From Actinoplanes italicus (GTDB lineage Bacteria; Actinomycetota; Actinomycetes; Mycobacteriales; Micromonosporaceae): 64,000 bases of DNA. The number at the start of each line of letters is the position of its first letter. Position 1 is the first letter of the stretch. The notes beneath the pieces were generated by a model that was not told the origin of the DNA, made no database searches, and saw only the letters and a list, made by a program, of their open reading frames with translations. Both the position numbers and the translations under genes were made by a program. Location of the stretch: contig NZ_PVMZ01000022.1 in assembly GCF_003001815.1 (NCBI RefSeq), positions 62,001 through 126,000 of the forward strand, in the 5' to 3' direction. Shown here piece by piece: positions 34,743 through 44,900 of this stretch.

Positions 34743-35997
34743 GGTAGGCGGTGAGGCCGCCGAGTTCCTCGCTGGCGATGAAGACCGACCGCACGTTGAG
34801 GATGGCCTCCTCGACGTGGACGGGGCAGCCCCAGGCCGCGTCGCCCCATGAGTCGGCGACCTTGAGCTCGGCCGGCTCGGTGCATCCGGAGGCGCCGCCG
34901 AGCTGGCAGTGTTCGGGGTGCGGTGCGGCGGCCTGCACGGCCGCGGCGGCGTGCATCTGCGCGGTGAGCTCGGCGGCGGCGGTCGCGCGTTCCTCGGCGG
35001 CGGCGCGCAGTGTCTGTTCGGAGCGGACTGTCTTGGCCAGTTCGTCGTTGGCGGCCTGGGCACGGGCTTCGGCGGCCTGCTGCGCCTGCTCGATGTGGTG
35101 GCGTTCGATGGCCAGGGCGGCGGTGCCGGCGAAGAGGTGAGCGAGGGCCAGGTCGGTGTCCTGCGGGACTCGCGGGGTGCGGTGGTACATGGCGAAGGTG
35201 CCGAGCAGCGCGCCGTCGCGGGCCAGGATCGGTGTGGACCAGCAGGCGGCCAGATCGGCGCGTCCGGCCAGGTCGCGGAAGTCGCGCCAGAACGGGTCGC
35301 TGGTGATGTCGGTGACGATGACCGGCTCGCGCCGGTGCGCGGCGGTGCCGCAGGAACCGACCCCCTCACCGGTGGCGATGCCGTCGATGGCCTCGTTGTA
35401 GAAGTCGGGCAGGCTGGGAGCGGCGCCGTGACGCAGGTGCAGCCCGTCGGGGTCGGCGAGGAGCACGGACACGAGCACGTCGTCCGGGGCTAGGTCCTCG
35501 ATACTGCGGGCCATCCCGTCGAGCACATCGGCCAGGGGTGCCTGGCGTGCGATCTGCTCGAGCAGTGCCCGGTGTTCGGCCATCAGTCGCTGGGCGTGTT
35601 TGACCTGGGTGGTCTCGACGCCGATCACCCGGACTCCGATGACGGCGCCGTCGGCGTCGCGGTACGGCTCGTACGTGAGGTCGAAGAACGCCTCACGCGC
35701 GTGGGGACCATCGCCCAGCAGCGCTCGCACGTCGCGGTCGGTGTACGGATCGCCGGTACGGAAGACCTGGCCGATCAGGTCGAGAAGTCGCTGGTCGGCC
35801 ATTTCGGCCAGCGGGATCCCGGTGCCGGCGTGCTCAGCGGCGCCGATGGCGGCGACGAACGCCGGGTTCGCCGTCTCCACCACGTGCTCCGCGCCAGTGA
35901 GCTGGGCGAAGACGACGGTGGACTGGCCGAACAGGGTTCGCATGTCATCGGCGGCATGCTGCTGGCCTGATACCGACGTCATCCTGTCGCCACCCAT
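34732..35997 (-). CDS. PAS-GAF sensor protein
   Basis: The 421-residue cytoplasmic protein has an N-terminal PAS domain (about 20-140; ETANPAFVAAIG, REAFFDLTYEPYRDADGAVIGVRVIG) linked by a coiled coil to a GAF domain (about 165-310; EGVGSCGTAAHRREPVIVTDI ... ACWSTPILARDGALLGTFAMYH). A long coiled coil and a Cys-containing tail (HCQLGGASGC ... WGCPVH) follow. There is no histidine kinase, GGDEF or phosphatase domain, so it may be a stand-alone sensor or lost its output. ATG 35982 is an alternative start; longer open frame upstream is antisense. Confidence 0.75.
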   Translation of the reverse strand: MGGDRMTSVSGQQHAADDMRTLFGQSTVVFAQLTGAEHVVETANPAFVAAIGAAEHAGTGIPLAEMADQRLLDLIGQVFRTGDPYTDRDVRALLGDGPHAREAFFDLTYEPYRDADGAVIGVRVIGVETTQVKHAQRLMAEHRALLEQIARQAPLADVLDGMARSIEDLAPDDVLVSVLLADPDGLHLRHGAAPSLPDFYNEAIDGIATGEGVGSCGTAAHRREPVIVTDITSDPFWRDFRDLAGRADLAACWSTPILARDGALLGTFAMYHRTPRVPQDTDLALAHLFAGTAALAIERHHIEQAQQAAEARAQAANDELAKTVRSEQTLRAAAEERATAAAELTAQMHAAAAVQAAAPHPEHCQLGGASGCTEPAELKVADSWGDAAWGCPVHVEEAILNVRSVFIASEELGGLTAYLNR

Positions 35998-36033
35998 TCG
36001 TTGCTCACCGGCAAATGATGGTGGCCAGGGTAC

Positions 36034-36062
36034 GCGCGACCGGGCGGGCCCGCTGGTCGCGC
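36034..36062 (-). terminator. Hairpin after sugar ABC transporter operon
   Basis: Perfect 8-bp stem GCGCGACC ... GGTCGCGC with a GC-rich 13-base loop, 37 bp beyond the stop of the isomerase gene. Confidence 0.55.
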
Positions 36063-36098
36063 TCCCGGCGTGGCGGCCGAGGATCGGGACAACGCCGC

Positions 36099-36965
36099 TC
36101 AAGGGCTCCGCAGGAACCGTCGTAGGTGGTTCAGTCCGTCGAGTGCCAGGCGGTCCTGGGAGGGGGCCAGCGGACGCCAGATGGACGCGGCGGTCGCGAT
36201 CGTCTCGTTCGCGCTGGTGAAGGATTCGATGCAGACCCCGCCGCCGTAACCGGTGCCGTCGAGGACGGAGAAGAAGCGGGGCCAGTCGAAGTGGTCGGCT
36301 CCGGGGGTGCCGCGGTCGGTGCCGCTGACCTGGACGTGCTTGATGTGTGGCCCGGCCGCGGCGAGAGCGGCGTACGGGTCGGCCTCCTCGATGTTGAGGT
36401 GATAGGTGTCGATCATGAGGCCGATCGTGGACGGCAGTCCCGCGATCATCTCGAGGGTCTGCCCCACGGTGTTGACGACGCTCGTCTCGTAGCGGTTGAG
36501 CGGCTCCACGCCGATCGATACCCCGCGTTCGCCGGCGTGGTCGGCGACCGGCGTGATCGCCTGGCGGAAGTCCGCGTAGCACGCCGTGCGGGCCGCCTCC
36601 GTCATCCGCCAGGTCCGGCCCACCGACGCGTACACCGGCCCGCCGACACAGGGCGCGCCGACCGCCGCCGCGCTGTCGACGCAGCCCTTCAGGTAGGCGA
36701 CGGTCGCGCCGGTGACGGCCGGGGTGGTGCTGACGAGGTCCCGGCCGGGTGGCGTGACCGCGCAGACGGCGGCCGCGGTGAGGCCGTGTGCCGCCAGCAG
36801 GTCACGGGTGCGGGCCGGGTCCCAGTCACCGGGTTGCTCGATGGGCAGCTCGACCGCGTCGAAGCCGAACGCGGCGATCTGTGGGATCAGTTCCGCCAGG
36901 GCCTGGTCGTCGATCGGGGACGCCCACACCCAGGGGTTGACTCCGACGGCGCGCACGCCGGTCAC
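36099..36965 (-). CDS. Sugar isomerase/epimerase (AP-endonuclease-2 TIM barrel)
   Basis: The 288-residue protein starts at a GTG that overlaps the stop of the sugar-binding protein gene by 4 bp. It is an xylose-isomerase-like TIM barrel with metal and catalytic ligands in the expected places: Glu in IGVEPLNRYETS, Asp/His in GLMIDTYHLNIEE, His in GTPGADHFDW and Glu in VCIESF. That quartet matches D-tagatose/D-psicose 3-epimerases and the IolE/YcjR group, some of which act on 3-keto sugars. Cytoplasmic. As the last gene of the importer operon it probably processes the imported sugar. Confidence 0.85.
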   Translation of the reverse strand: MTGVRAVGVNPWVWASPIDDQALAELIPQIAAFGFDAVELPIEQPGDWDPARTRDLLAAHGLTAAAVCAVTPPGRDLVSTTPAVTGATVAYLKGCVDSAAAVGAPCVGGPVYASVGRTWRMTEAARTACYADFRQAITPVADHAGERGVSIGVEPLNRYETSVVNTVGQTLEMIAGLPSTIGLMIDTYHLNIEEADPYAALAAAGPHIKHVQVSGTDRGTPGADHFDWPRFFSVLDGTGYGGGVCIESFTSANETIATAASIWRPLAPSQDRLALDGLNHLRRFLRSP

Positions 36966-38143
36966 TTCCAGCGCTGCGGATAGCCGGGCAGGCCGGTGCA
37001 GCCGCACATCGCGTAGTGCAGCGGGGGCATGTCCGGGTCGAGGTATTCGTCGAGGTTCTGCTCGGTGATCGTCGGCTGCGGCAGTTTCCAGGGGTTGGAG
37101 ACCTGCTCACCGTCCAGGATTCGCAGTGCGGCGATGATCGGTGTACGCCACTGATAGGTCGGGTAGGTCGGTGCGATGGCCGTGAGCTTCTGGTCCTTCC
37201 ACATGCGCAGGAAGTCGAGCTGGTCCTCACCGTTGATCGGGGGTACGGGCTTGCCCGCGTCCTGGAATGCTTCGACCGCCGCGACCGCGACGGCGCCGGC
37301 GTCCATCCAGATCCCGTCGATCGTCCCGTACCGCTGAAGGTAATCGTCGACGATCTTCTTCGTCTTCGCCGGGTCGCCGTCGGTGAACTCGACGCCCACG
37401 ACGTCGACCTTCGCGCGGTCGAAGACCAGCTTCGCCGCCGACCAGCGTGTCTCCAGCACGTCGACTCCCGGCAGGATCCGCAGGGCGAGCACCTTGCCAC
37501 CGGGCTTCATCTTCTGGGCGACGAACTCCGCGCCGACATGGCCGAATCCGTACCCGCCGATCGGGTTGATGTAGGTCACCGGGCACGTCGTGTCGACGCC
37601 GCGGTCGAAGACGATGACGGGGACTCCGGTGCGGCATGCCGCCTCGACGGCCGGGGTCAGCGTCGCGGTGGTGTTGGGCGAGACGATGAGGGCGTCGCAG
37701 TCCTTGCCGAGCAGGTCGTTGATGTCGGCGATCTGCTTCTGGTCCTTGCCTTCGGCGTCGACGTGCACGAACTCCGCGATCTTGTCGCGGTGCGTCTCGA
37801 CCTCGGCCTGCATGGTCTTGAATCCCACCTGACGCCACGGGTTGTTGAGCGCGGCGTTCGAGAAGCAGATCTTGTGCGGGCCGGCCTTCTTGAAGGAGGC
37901 GGTGTCCACCATGGTGGGGTTGAGCACCTGCTCCCATGGCTTGCCGGCCGGGCCGGTCGCGGTGGCGCCGAGCATCGCGAGCTCGGCCTCGTAGTCGGCG
38001 GACACGAAGAACTTCGACTGCTCCCCGGTGCCCGCGCCGGTGGAGGGCGGGCCGCCGGAGGGTCCGGTGACCGGTTCGTCGGTGGAGCAGCCCGCGAGGG
38101 ACAGCACGATGACAGCGGCCAGCGATGCCATGCGACGGCGCAC
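36962..38143 (-). CDS. Sugar ABC transporter substrate-binding lipoprotein
   Basis: The 393-residue protein has a lipoprotein signal (MRRRMASLAAVIVLSLAGC, modified Cys near 19) followed by a periplasmic-binding fold of the ribose/galactose type (ICFSNAALNNPWRQVGFKTM, DALIVSPNTTA, GVPVIVFDRG). It should capture a monosaccharide or a small modified sugar outside the cell and deliver it to the two permeases. GTG start with AGGGGA about 6 bases upstream. The gap to the permease gene is 9 bp. The C-terminal CGCTGLPGY is unusual for the family. Confidence 0.9.
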   Translation of the reverse strand: MRRRMASLAAVIVLSLAGCSTDEPVTGPSGGPPSTGAGTGEQSKFFVSADYEAELAMLGATATGPAGKPWEQVLNPTMVDTASFKKAGPHKICFSNAALNNPWRQVGFKTMQAEVETHRDKIAEFVHVDAEGKDQKQIADINDLLGKDCDALIVSPNTTATLTPAVEAACRTGVPVIVFDRGVDTTCPVTYINPIGGYGFGHVGAEFVAQKMKPGGKVLALRILPGVDVLETRWSAAKLVFDRAKVDVVGVEFTDGDPAKTKKIVDDYLQRYGTIDGIWMDAGAVAVAAVEAFQDAGKPVPPINGEDQLDFLRMWKDQKLTAIAPTYPTYQWRTPIIAALRILDGEQVSNPWKLPQPTITEQNLDEYLDPDMPPLHYAMCGCTGLPGYPQRWK

Positions 38144-38152
38144 GATGTTCCC

Positions 38153-39124
38153 CTATCTGGACGGTGAGCGCGCTGCCGAGACGGCAACGGCGAGCAGGAT
38201 GATGGCGCCCTGGACGGCGGGTCGGACCGTCCCGGAGACACCGAAGAAGTTCATGAGGGCGAACAGCAGCTCGAGCGTCAGGGCGCCGAGCATCGCGCCG
38301 GCGACGGATCCGCGCCCGCCGCCCAGGGCGACACCGCCGAGGACCACCGCGGTGATGGCGGAGAACTCCAGGCCACTGCCGGCCTGGAACGACACACCGC
38401 TGTAGCCGCCGAGCAGGATCGCTGCCACGCCGGCCGCGCATCCGCTCAGGACGAACGCGATCGTGCGGGTTCGCCCGACGCGCACCCCGCTGAGTTCGGC
38501 GGCACGCGGGTTGTCACCGACGGCGACCAGGATGCGCCCGAAGTCCGATCGCATCAGCACGGTGGCGAGCACGGCCAGCAGGAGCACGATCAGCAACGCG
38601 TACGGCACCCGGCCCAGTACCGGGACGTCCTCGACGGCACGTCGCCCGAACCGCCGGAACTGTTCCGAGAGCTCGCCCTTCGGGGAACCGTCGGACCAGA
38701 GGTAGACGGCTCCGACCAGGATCAGCAGCATGCCGAGGGTGGTGATGAACGACGGCACCCGCAGCCACGACGTGATCAGGCCGTTGACCAGTCCCACGAA
38801 CGCGGCGGAGACGAGCACGAGGGCCATGACGGGCCAGGTACGGTCCGGATCGCCGTCGATGAGCCGGGCGGCGATCACCACCTCGGCGGTGACCAGGGAC
38901 CCGACCGACAGGTCGAACTCGCCGGAGACGATGACGAAGTACTGACCGGCGGCGAGCAGGATGATCGGTGCCGAGCGGCCGAGAAACGACATCAGCGAGG
39001 CCGGGGCTAGGAAGTCGGGTTGCCGGATCGCGACGAGGACCAGCAGCACCCCGAGGATCGCGAGGATCGGCAGAGGACCTCCGGCACGGACCGGCAGCGC
39101 GCGCCGGGGCAGCGTGTCCTGCAT
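38153..39124 (-). CDS. Sugar ABC transporter permease (RbsC-like), second
   Basis: The 323-residue permease has about eight to ten transmembrane helices and belongs to the branched/ribose permease family (GQYFVIVSGEFDLSVGSLVT, VPSFITTLGMLLI, GSGLEFSAITAVVLGG). ATG 39124 overlaps the stop of the other permease by 1 base (TGATG). Forms the channel together with that permease. Confidence 0.9.
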   Translation of the reverse strand: MQDTLPRRALPVRAGGPLPILAILGVLLVLVAIRQPDFLAPASLMSFLGRSAPIILLAAGQYFVIVSGEFDLSVGSLVTAEVVIAARLIDGDPDRTWPVMALVLVSAAFVGLVNGLITSWLRVPSFITTLGMLLILVGAVYLWSDGSPKGELSEQFRRFGRRAVEDVPVLGRVPYALLIVLLLAVLATVLMRSDFGRILVAVGDNPRAAELSGVRVGRTRTIAFVLSGCAAGVAAILLGGYSGVSFQAGSGLEFSAITAVVLGGVALGGGRGSVAGAMLGALTLELLFALMNFFGVSGTVRPAVQGAIILLAVAVSAARSPSR

Positions 39125-40098
39125 CAGGACCTGCCCTTGCCTATGACGCGGCGTGCGTAGACGGCGACCGCGCCGATGATCACCACGCCCCGGACCACCT
39201 GCTTGGCGAACGCGTCGAGCTGGAGCTGGTTGAAGACGGCGTCGAGGCCGGCGAGCAGAAGGACGCCGCCGACCGTGCCGGCGACGCCGCCGCGTCCACC
39301 GGCGAGCGCGGTGCCACCGATCACCACGGCGGCGATGGACTCCAGGTCGTAGATGCCCTCGGTGCCCACCCGGGGCGCGCCGGAGCCGAGCCGTGCGGCC
39401 AGGTAGACGCCGGCGAGGCCGGCGCACAGCGAGCACAGGACGTGTGCGGCGACGAGGACGCGGTCGTTGCGGACACCGGACAGCCGCGCGACCTCCGGGT
39501 CACCGCCGACGGCGAGCAGGTGGTGGCCGAAACGGGTGCGCCTCAGTGTCAGCCAGGCCCCCGCCGCGACCGCTGCCAGGAGCAGGAACGACATCGGCAC
39601 CGGCCCGATGCGCTGGTAGCCGAGGGCCTGCACCAGCGCGGGTGAGGTGGCTCCGGCGGGTCCGTCGTAGCCGCTGTCCAGGTAGCCCTTGAGGAGCAGT
39701 CCGACGCCGAGGGTGGCGATGAAGGCGTCGATCCGGGTCCGCGCGATCAGCAGGCCGTTGAGCAGCCCGATGCCGGCGCTGACCGCCAGTGCCAGCAGGA
39801 CGCCCGGAAGCAGGGCCGTGTCGCTGCCGTTCATCGCCTCGGCGGCGACGAGGGTGCTGAGGCTGACCACGTATGCCACCGACAGGTCGAGGGAGCCGCC
39901 GATGATCACGAGGGTCTGGCCGACGGCGACGAGTCCGAGGCCGGCGGCGACGTGCAGCAGGCTGACGACCGTCGCCTGAGTGAACAGAGTTCCGCCGCTG
40001 AGCACGACGACGAGCCACCCGATCGCGAGAGTGAGCACCAGGGCGAGGTAGACGCCGGGGACGGTACGCCGGGCCGCGCGGAAGGACAGGGCACTCAC
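39124..40098 (-). CDS. Sugar ABC transporter permease (RbsC-like), first
   Basis: The 324-residue permease is of the same family as its neighbour (GQTLVIIGGSLDLSVAYVVS, IDAFIATLGVGLLLKG, YDLESIAAVVIGGTALAGG), with about eight to ten helices. The GTG start overlaps the ATPase stop by 4 bp. Two non-identical permeases imply a heterodimeric channel. The longer open frame upstream lies inside the ATPase gene and is rejected. Confidence 0.9.
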   Translation of the reverse strand: MSALSFRAARRTVPGVYLALVLTLAIGWLVVVLSGGTLFTQATVVSLLHVAAGLGLVAVGQTLVIIGGSLDLSVAYVVSLSTLVAAEAMNGSDTALLPGVLLALAVSAGIGLLNGLLIARTRIDAFIATLGVGLLLKGYLDSGYDGPAGATSPALVQALGYQRIGPVPMSFLLLAAVAAGAWLTLRRTRFGHHLLAVGGDPEVARLSGVRNDRVLVAAHVLCSLCAGLAGVYLAARLGSGAPRVGTEGIYDLESIAAVVIGGTALAGGRGGVAGTVGGVLLLAGLDAVFNQLQLDAFAKQVVRGVVIIGAVAVYARRVIGKGRS

Positions 40099-41603
40099 GT
40101 TGCCGCCACCGCGCCCATCGCCAGGGCGACGACGTCCGCCTCGCTCGCTCCGGCGGGCACCTGACCGGCGATGCGGCCTTCGCGCATGACGATGATCCGG
40201 TCGCTCATGCCGAGCAGTTCCGGAAGGTCGGACGAGATCATCAGGACCGCGGCCCCGTCGCGGGCGAGACGGCGTACGACGTCGTAGACGGCTGCTTTGG
40301 CACCCACGTCGATCCCGCGGGTCGGTTCGTCGAAAAGGATGACGCGCGGGCCGAGGGCGAGCCAGCGGGCGAGCACGACCTTCTGCTGGTTGCCGCCGGA
40401 CAGGAAGCGGATCTCCTGGTCCGTCCCGGCGCTGCGCACGTCCACCGCGTCGAGCAGTCCGCGCATCCGGGTGACCCGGGCCGCGCGGCCGGTCCACGCG
40501 CCGCCGAGGGCCCGGCCGGCGAGCAGCGCGTTGTCGAGCACCGACTGACGGGCGGTGATGCCCTCGCCCTTGCGGTCCTCGCTGACGTAGGCGATGCCGG
40601 CCCGCATGGCGGCGCGTGGCGAGGCCACTCGGATCGGCCTGTTCTCCAGTTCGACCACCCCGCTGGTGAACGGGGTGACGCCGAAGAGGGCCCGGGCGAG
40701 CGCGGAGCGCCCGGAGCCTTGCAGTCCGCCGACGCCGACGACCTCACCGGCCCGTAGCCGCAGGTCGATGCCGCGCAGTTTGGCGTTGCCACCGCCTTGG
40801 ACGGTGAGCCGGACCGGCCCGAGATCCCCGGGGTCGGCGCGGCCGGGGTAGTAGCCGGACAGGTCGCGGCCGACCATGTGTCGTACCAGCTGATTCGTGG
40901 TGGTCTGCGCGGTCGGCACCGTCGTCACCCGCCGGCCGTCCTTCAGGACCGTGATGCGGTCCGACAGGGCGAAAACCTCGGCCAGGCGGTGCGAGACGTA
41001 GAGCAGCCCGATCCCCTGACTCCGCAGGCGCCGCACGAGGGCATGGAGCAGTTCGGCCTCGTGGTCGGCGAGCGCCGCCGTGGGCTCGTCCATGATGAGC
41101 AGCCGGGCGTCGAGGGCGAGTGCCTTGGCAATCTCGACCAGCTGGCGCTGGGCCACGCCGAGATCACCGACCAGGGCGTCCGCCGGGACGGGTCCCGCGC
41201 CCATCGAGGCGAACAACGCCGAGGTACGGGCGCGCATCTCGCGCCGGTCGACCAGGCCCCGGCGGACCGGTTCGTGGCCCAGGTGGATGTTCTCCGCGAC
41301 CGTGCGGTCCGGCAGCAGAGCGAGCTCCTGGTGGATGATCCCGATTCCGGCACGGCCGGCGTCGCGCGGTCCGCGGAACCGGCGTGCCTCACCGGCGAAC
41401 ACGACAGTGCCCTCGTCCGGTGCGTACCCACCCGAGATGATCTTCATGAGTGTCGACTTGCCCGCGCCGTTCTCGCCGACGACGGCGTGGACCTCGCCGG
41501 GGGCCACGTCGAGATCCACGCGGTCGAGGACGCGCACGCCGAGGAACGACTTGGTGACGGCCCGGAGGTCGAGCAGCGACCCGACATCACCAGGAGTAGT
41601 CAT
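40095..41603 (-). CDS. Sugar ABC transporter ATPase (RbsA/MglA-like)
   Basis: The 502-residue protein has two fused nucleotide-binding domains. The first has GENGAGKSTLMK (about 43-54), VAQRQLVEIAKAL and LLIMDEPTAALA. The second has a degenerate P-loop (GLQGSGRSALARAL), signature LSGGNQQKVVLARWL and VILFDEPTRGID. This asymmetry is normal in RbsA-type ATPases. GAGGGA lies about 6 bases before the ATG. First gene of a five-gene operon (ATPase, two permeases, binding protein, isomerase), divergent from the fused ThuA-dehydrogenase gene. Confidence 0.92.
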   Translation of the reverse strand: MTTPGDVGSLLDLRAVTKSFLGVRVLDRVDLDVAPGEVHAVVGENGAGKSTLMKIISGGYAPDEGTVVFAGEARRFRGPRDAGRAGIGIIHQELALLPDRTVAENIHLGHEPVRRGLVDRREMRARTSALFASMGAGPVPADALVGDLGVAQRQLVEIAKALALDARLLIMDEPTAALADHEAELLHALVRRLRSQGIGLLYVSHRLAEVFALSDRITVLKDGRRVTTVPTAQTTTNQLVRHMVGRDLSGYYPGRADPGDLGPVRLTVQGGGNAKLRGIDLRLRAGEVVGVGGLQGSGRSALARALFGVTPFTSGVVELENRPIRVASPRAAMRAGIAYVSEDRKGEGITARQSVLDNALLAGRALGGAWTGRAARVTRMRGLLDAVDVRSAGTDQEIRFLSGGNQQKVVLARWLALGPRVILFDEPTRGIDVGAKAAVYDVVRRLARDGAAVLMISSDLPELLGMSDRIIVMREGRIAGQVPAGASEADVVALAMGAVAAT

Positions 41604-41930
41604 CGTCGGTCCCTCTTGCGCCAGCGCGTCGTGGTGCTCGACAGCCCGGCAAAGGGCGATGCTTGACAGGCAGGAAACATCACACGTATGAAGATAGATG
41701 TTCTCCGATCCTCAGGCAATCATTACCTGAAACCAATGCTCAGAGCTCTGTAGGGCAGGGCCGGCGCGCGCCGCCCTGCCGCCCAACCGGAACGGAGAGG
41801 CTCGAGTAGATCGAAGTACATGAATTAATTCGAAGACTCCGAACGCTCCGGGCCGAACCGGAAGACGCGACGTGACACTACGTTCCGTCATGCCTCGGGC
41901 GGAGCTGGCAATCATGACCAGGAGAGACGC
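41604..41930. promoter_or_regulatory. Divergent regulatory region with palindromes
   Basis: A 327-bp spacer between the importer operon and the ThuA-dehydrogenase gene, with no gene. It is much less GC-rich than its flanks. Palindromes: TCAGG-c-AAT-c-ATT-a-CCTGA at 41712-41730 (8 of 9 arm positions pair), AACATC ... GATGTT within 41677-41703, and GAATTAATTC at 41822-41831. These are candidate repressor sites for shared control of import and oxidation. Confidence 0.55.
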
Positions 41931-44900
41931 ATGCGCCGCTCAACGCTGGCCATCGGGGTGATCGCGGGCCTGCTGGCCTCGCTCGCGCTCTTCGCCCCGG
42001 CGTCGGCCGCCCCGACCTTCCGCGCCCTGCTGTTCACCAAGACCACGGGCTACCGGCACGACTCGATTCCCGCCGGCATCGCGATGTTCCAGCAGCAGGC
42101 CGCGGCCGAGAACTTCGAACTGGTGCACAGCGAGGACGCCGGCGTCTTCACGCCCGCCAACCTCGCCACCTTCGACGTGCTCATCATGTTCCAGACCTCG
42201 GGCATGGTGTGGACCTCAGCGGCCCAGCGGCAGGCGGTCGAAGGTTTCCTCGCCTCCGGCAAGGGCATCGTCGCCGTCCACAACGCCACCGACATGGGCA
42301 TCGAAGGCGAATACCCGTGGTGGGATCAGACGATCAACGCCGGCGCCCACATGCCGGAACACTCCCCCGGAGTGCTGCAGGGCACCGCCATCGTCGCGGA
42401 CAAGAAGCATCCGTCGACGGCCGGCCTGCCGGACCGCTGGATCCGCAGCGAGGAGTGGTACAACTTCGACCGCAACCCCCGCGGTGACGTGCACGTGCTC
42501 GTGACCGCTGACGAGCGCACGTACAACCCCGGTTCCCGCGCGATGGGTCCCGACCATCCCATCTCCTGGTGCCGTAACGCCGCCGGTGGACGGGTGTGGG
42601 CCACCGGGATGGGCCACGCCGCCGAGTCCTACAGCGAGGCGAACTTCCGCAACCACGTCCTGGGCGGGGTGAAGTGGGCCGCCGGCAACCAGCCGGGCGA
42701 GTGCGGCGGGACGGTGTGGAGCAACTTCCAGAAGCGCACACTGGACGACGACACCGTCGACCCGATGGCGCTGGCCGCGTTGCCGGACGGACGGGTCATG
42801 TACGTCCAGCGGGGCGGACAGGTGAAGATCTTCAAGCCGGCGTCCAACTCCACCGTCACGGCGGGCACGCTCAGCGTCTACACCGGCGGCGAGGACGGTC
42901 TGACCGGGCTGGCACTCGACCCGGACTTCGCCACCAACGGGTACGTCTACCTGTACCACTCTCCCGCGAGCAGCGCGACGGACGTCAACCGGGTCTCCCG
43001 CTTCACCCTCACCGGCGACACGCTGAACGTCTCCGGCGGAGTCACCATCATCGACATCCCGGCGTACCGGGACCGGACCTTCCCCGAACCGGGACACACC
43101 GGTGGATACATCGATTTCGGCCCGGACGGCAACCTCTACATCGGCACCGGCGACGACACCCCGCCGAACCTGGACGCGAACTGGCAGGGCTACGCCCCGT
43201 TGGACTGGCGCAACGGCAAGGCCAACCTCGACGCGGCTCGTACCGCCGGAAACACCAACGACCTGCGCGGCAAGCTGCTGCGCATCCGGCCGCAGGCAGG
43301 CGGCGGCTACACCGTCCCGTCGGGCAACCTCTATCCGGCGGGGACCGCACAGACCCGGCCGGAGATCTACGCGATGGGCTTCCGCAACCCGTTCCGGTTC
43401 TCCATCGACCCGGCGAACGGCTGGGTCTACTTGGCCGACTACGGACCCGACCGCAACCCGCCGACCACCAACCGGGGGCCGGAAGGTCTGGTCGAACTCA
43501 ACGTCATCAAGGCGCCGGGCAACTACGGCTGGCCGTTCTGCCACGGCGACAACCAGCCGTACGCCCCCTTCAACCCCGACACCGGCGTGGTCGGGGCCAA
43601 GTTCAACTGCTCGGCACCGGTGAACAACTCCCCCAACAACACCGGGCTGACCAGCCTGCGGCCGGTCGTCGCGCCGAACATGTGGTACGGGTACGGCAAC
43701 TCGCCGACCTTCCCGGAACTCGGGTCGGGAGGCTCCGCGCCGATGGGCGGGCCGGTCTACCGGTACGACGCGGCCAACCCGTCCGACACGAAGTTCCCGG
43801 CCTACTACGACGGGGTCCACTTCTTCTACGAGTGGTCGCGCAACTACGTCAAAGAGGTGCACTTCGACGCGAACACCGCGGTGACCCGCACCAACCCGTT
43901 CCTGCCGGGCGGACGGTTCAACAAACCGATGGACATGGAGTTCGGCCGCGACGGCTCGCTCTACCTGCTCGAGTGGGGCACCAACTTCGGCGGCGGCAAC
44001 AGCGACTCCGGCCTCTACCGCATCGACTACATCCAGGGCGGGCAGTCACCGCTGGCCAGAGCCTCCGCGACGCCGACCAGTGGCACGGCGCCGCTGACCG
44101 TGCAGTTCAGCAGCACCGGCACGACCGACCCCGATCCCGGCAGTACCCTGAGCTACCAGTGGACCTTCGGCGACGGCGCGACCTCGACGGCGGCGAACCC
44201 GAGCCACGTGTACACGAGCAACGGCAACTACGCCGCCCAGCTGAAGGTCACCGACGAGTCGGGCAAGTCCGGCTTCGCGAACATCGCCATCACCGTCGGC
44301 AACACCGCTCCGGTCGTCACCATCACCACCCCGCCCACCGGCGGCATGGTCGACTTCGGCGACCGGGTCGCCTACACGGTCACCGTGACCGACCCCGGCG
44401 GCGCCGCGGTCGACTGCTCGAAGGTCTTCGTCAACCCCGCACTCGGGCACGACGACCACGCGCACGAGACCAGCGAGTACCCGGGCTGCTCCGGCACGAT
44501 CCTCACCGAGCTGCTCGGCGGGCACCCGGACGGCGCCAACCTCTTCTACGTGCTCAACGCCCGATACACCGACAACGGCGGTACGGGCGGGGCGGCGCCA
44601 CTCACCGGCCGGGCCCAGGCGATCCTGCAGCCCAAGCACAAACAGAGCGAGTACTACTCCAGCCAGTCCGGGACCCGGGTCGTCGAGCAGACCGGCGCGG
44701 AGAGCGGCAAGCGCATCGGGGACATCTCCGCCGGCGACTGGGTGTCGTTCACCCCGATGAGCCTGTCCGGAATCTCGACGGTCAGCTACCGGCTGTCGTC
44801 ACCGTCGGGTGGCGGGTCGATCGAGCTGCGTAGCGGCTCACCGACCGGGACCCTGCTCGCCACGACGACGGTGCCGAGCACCGGGGGCTGGAACAACTAC

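Noticed and set aside
34206..35369. N-terminal extension of the NACHT frame
   Set aside because: It runs antisense to the 34284 gene and out of phase through the PAS-GAF gene; composition is Pro/Ser/Arg-rich and not protein-like.
36000..36582. N-terminal extension of the PAS-GAF frame
   Set aside because: It lies inside the isomerase gene in another frame; the PAS domain begins well after ATG 35997.
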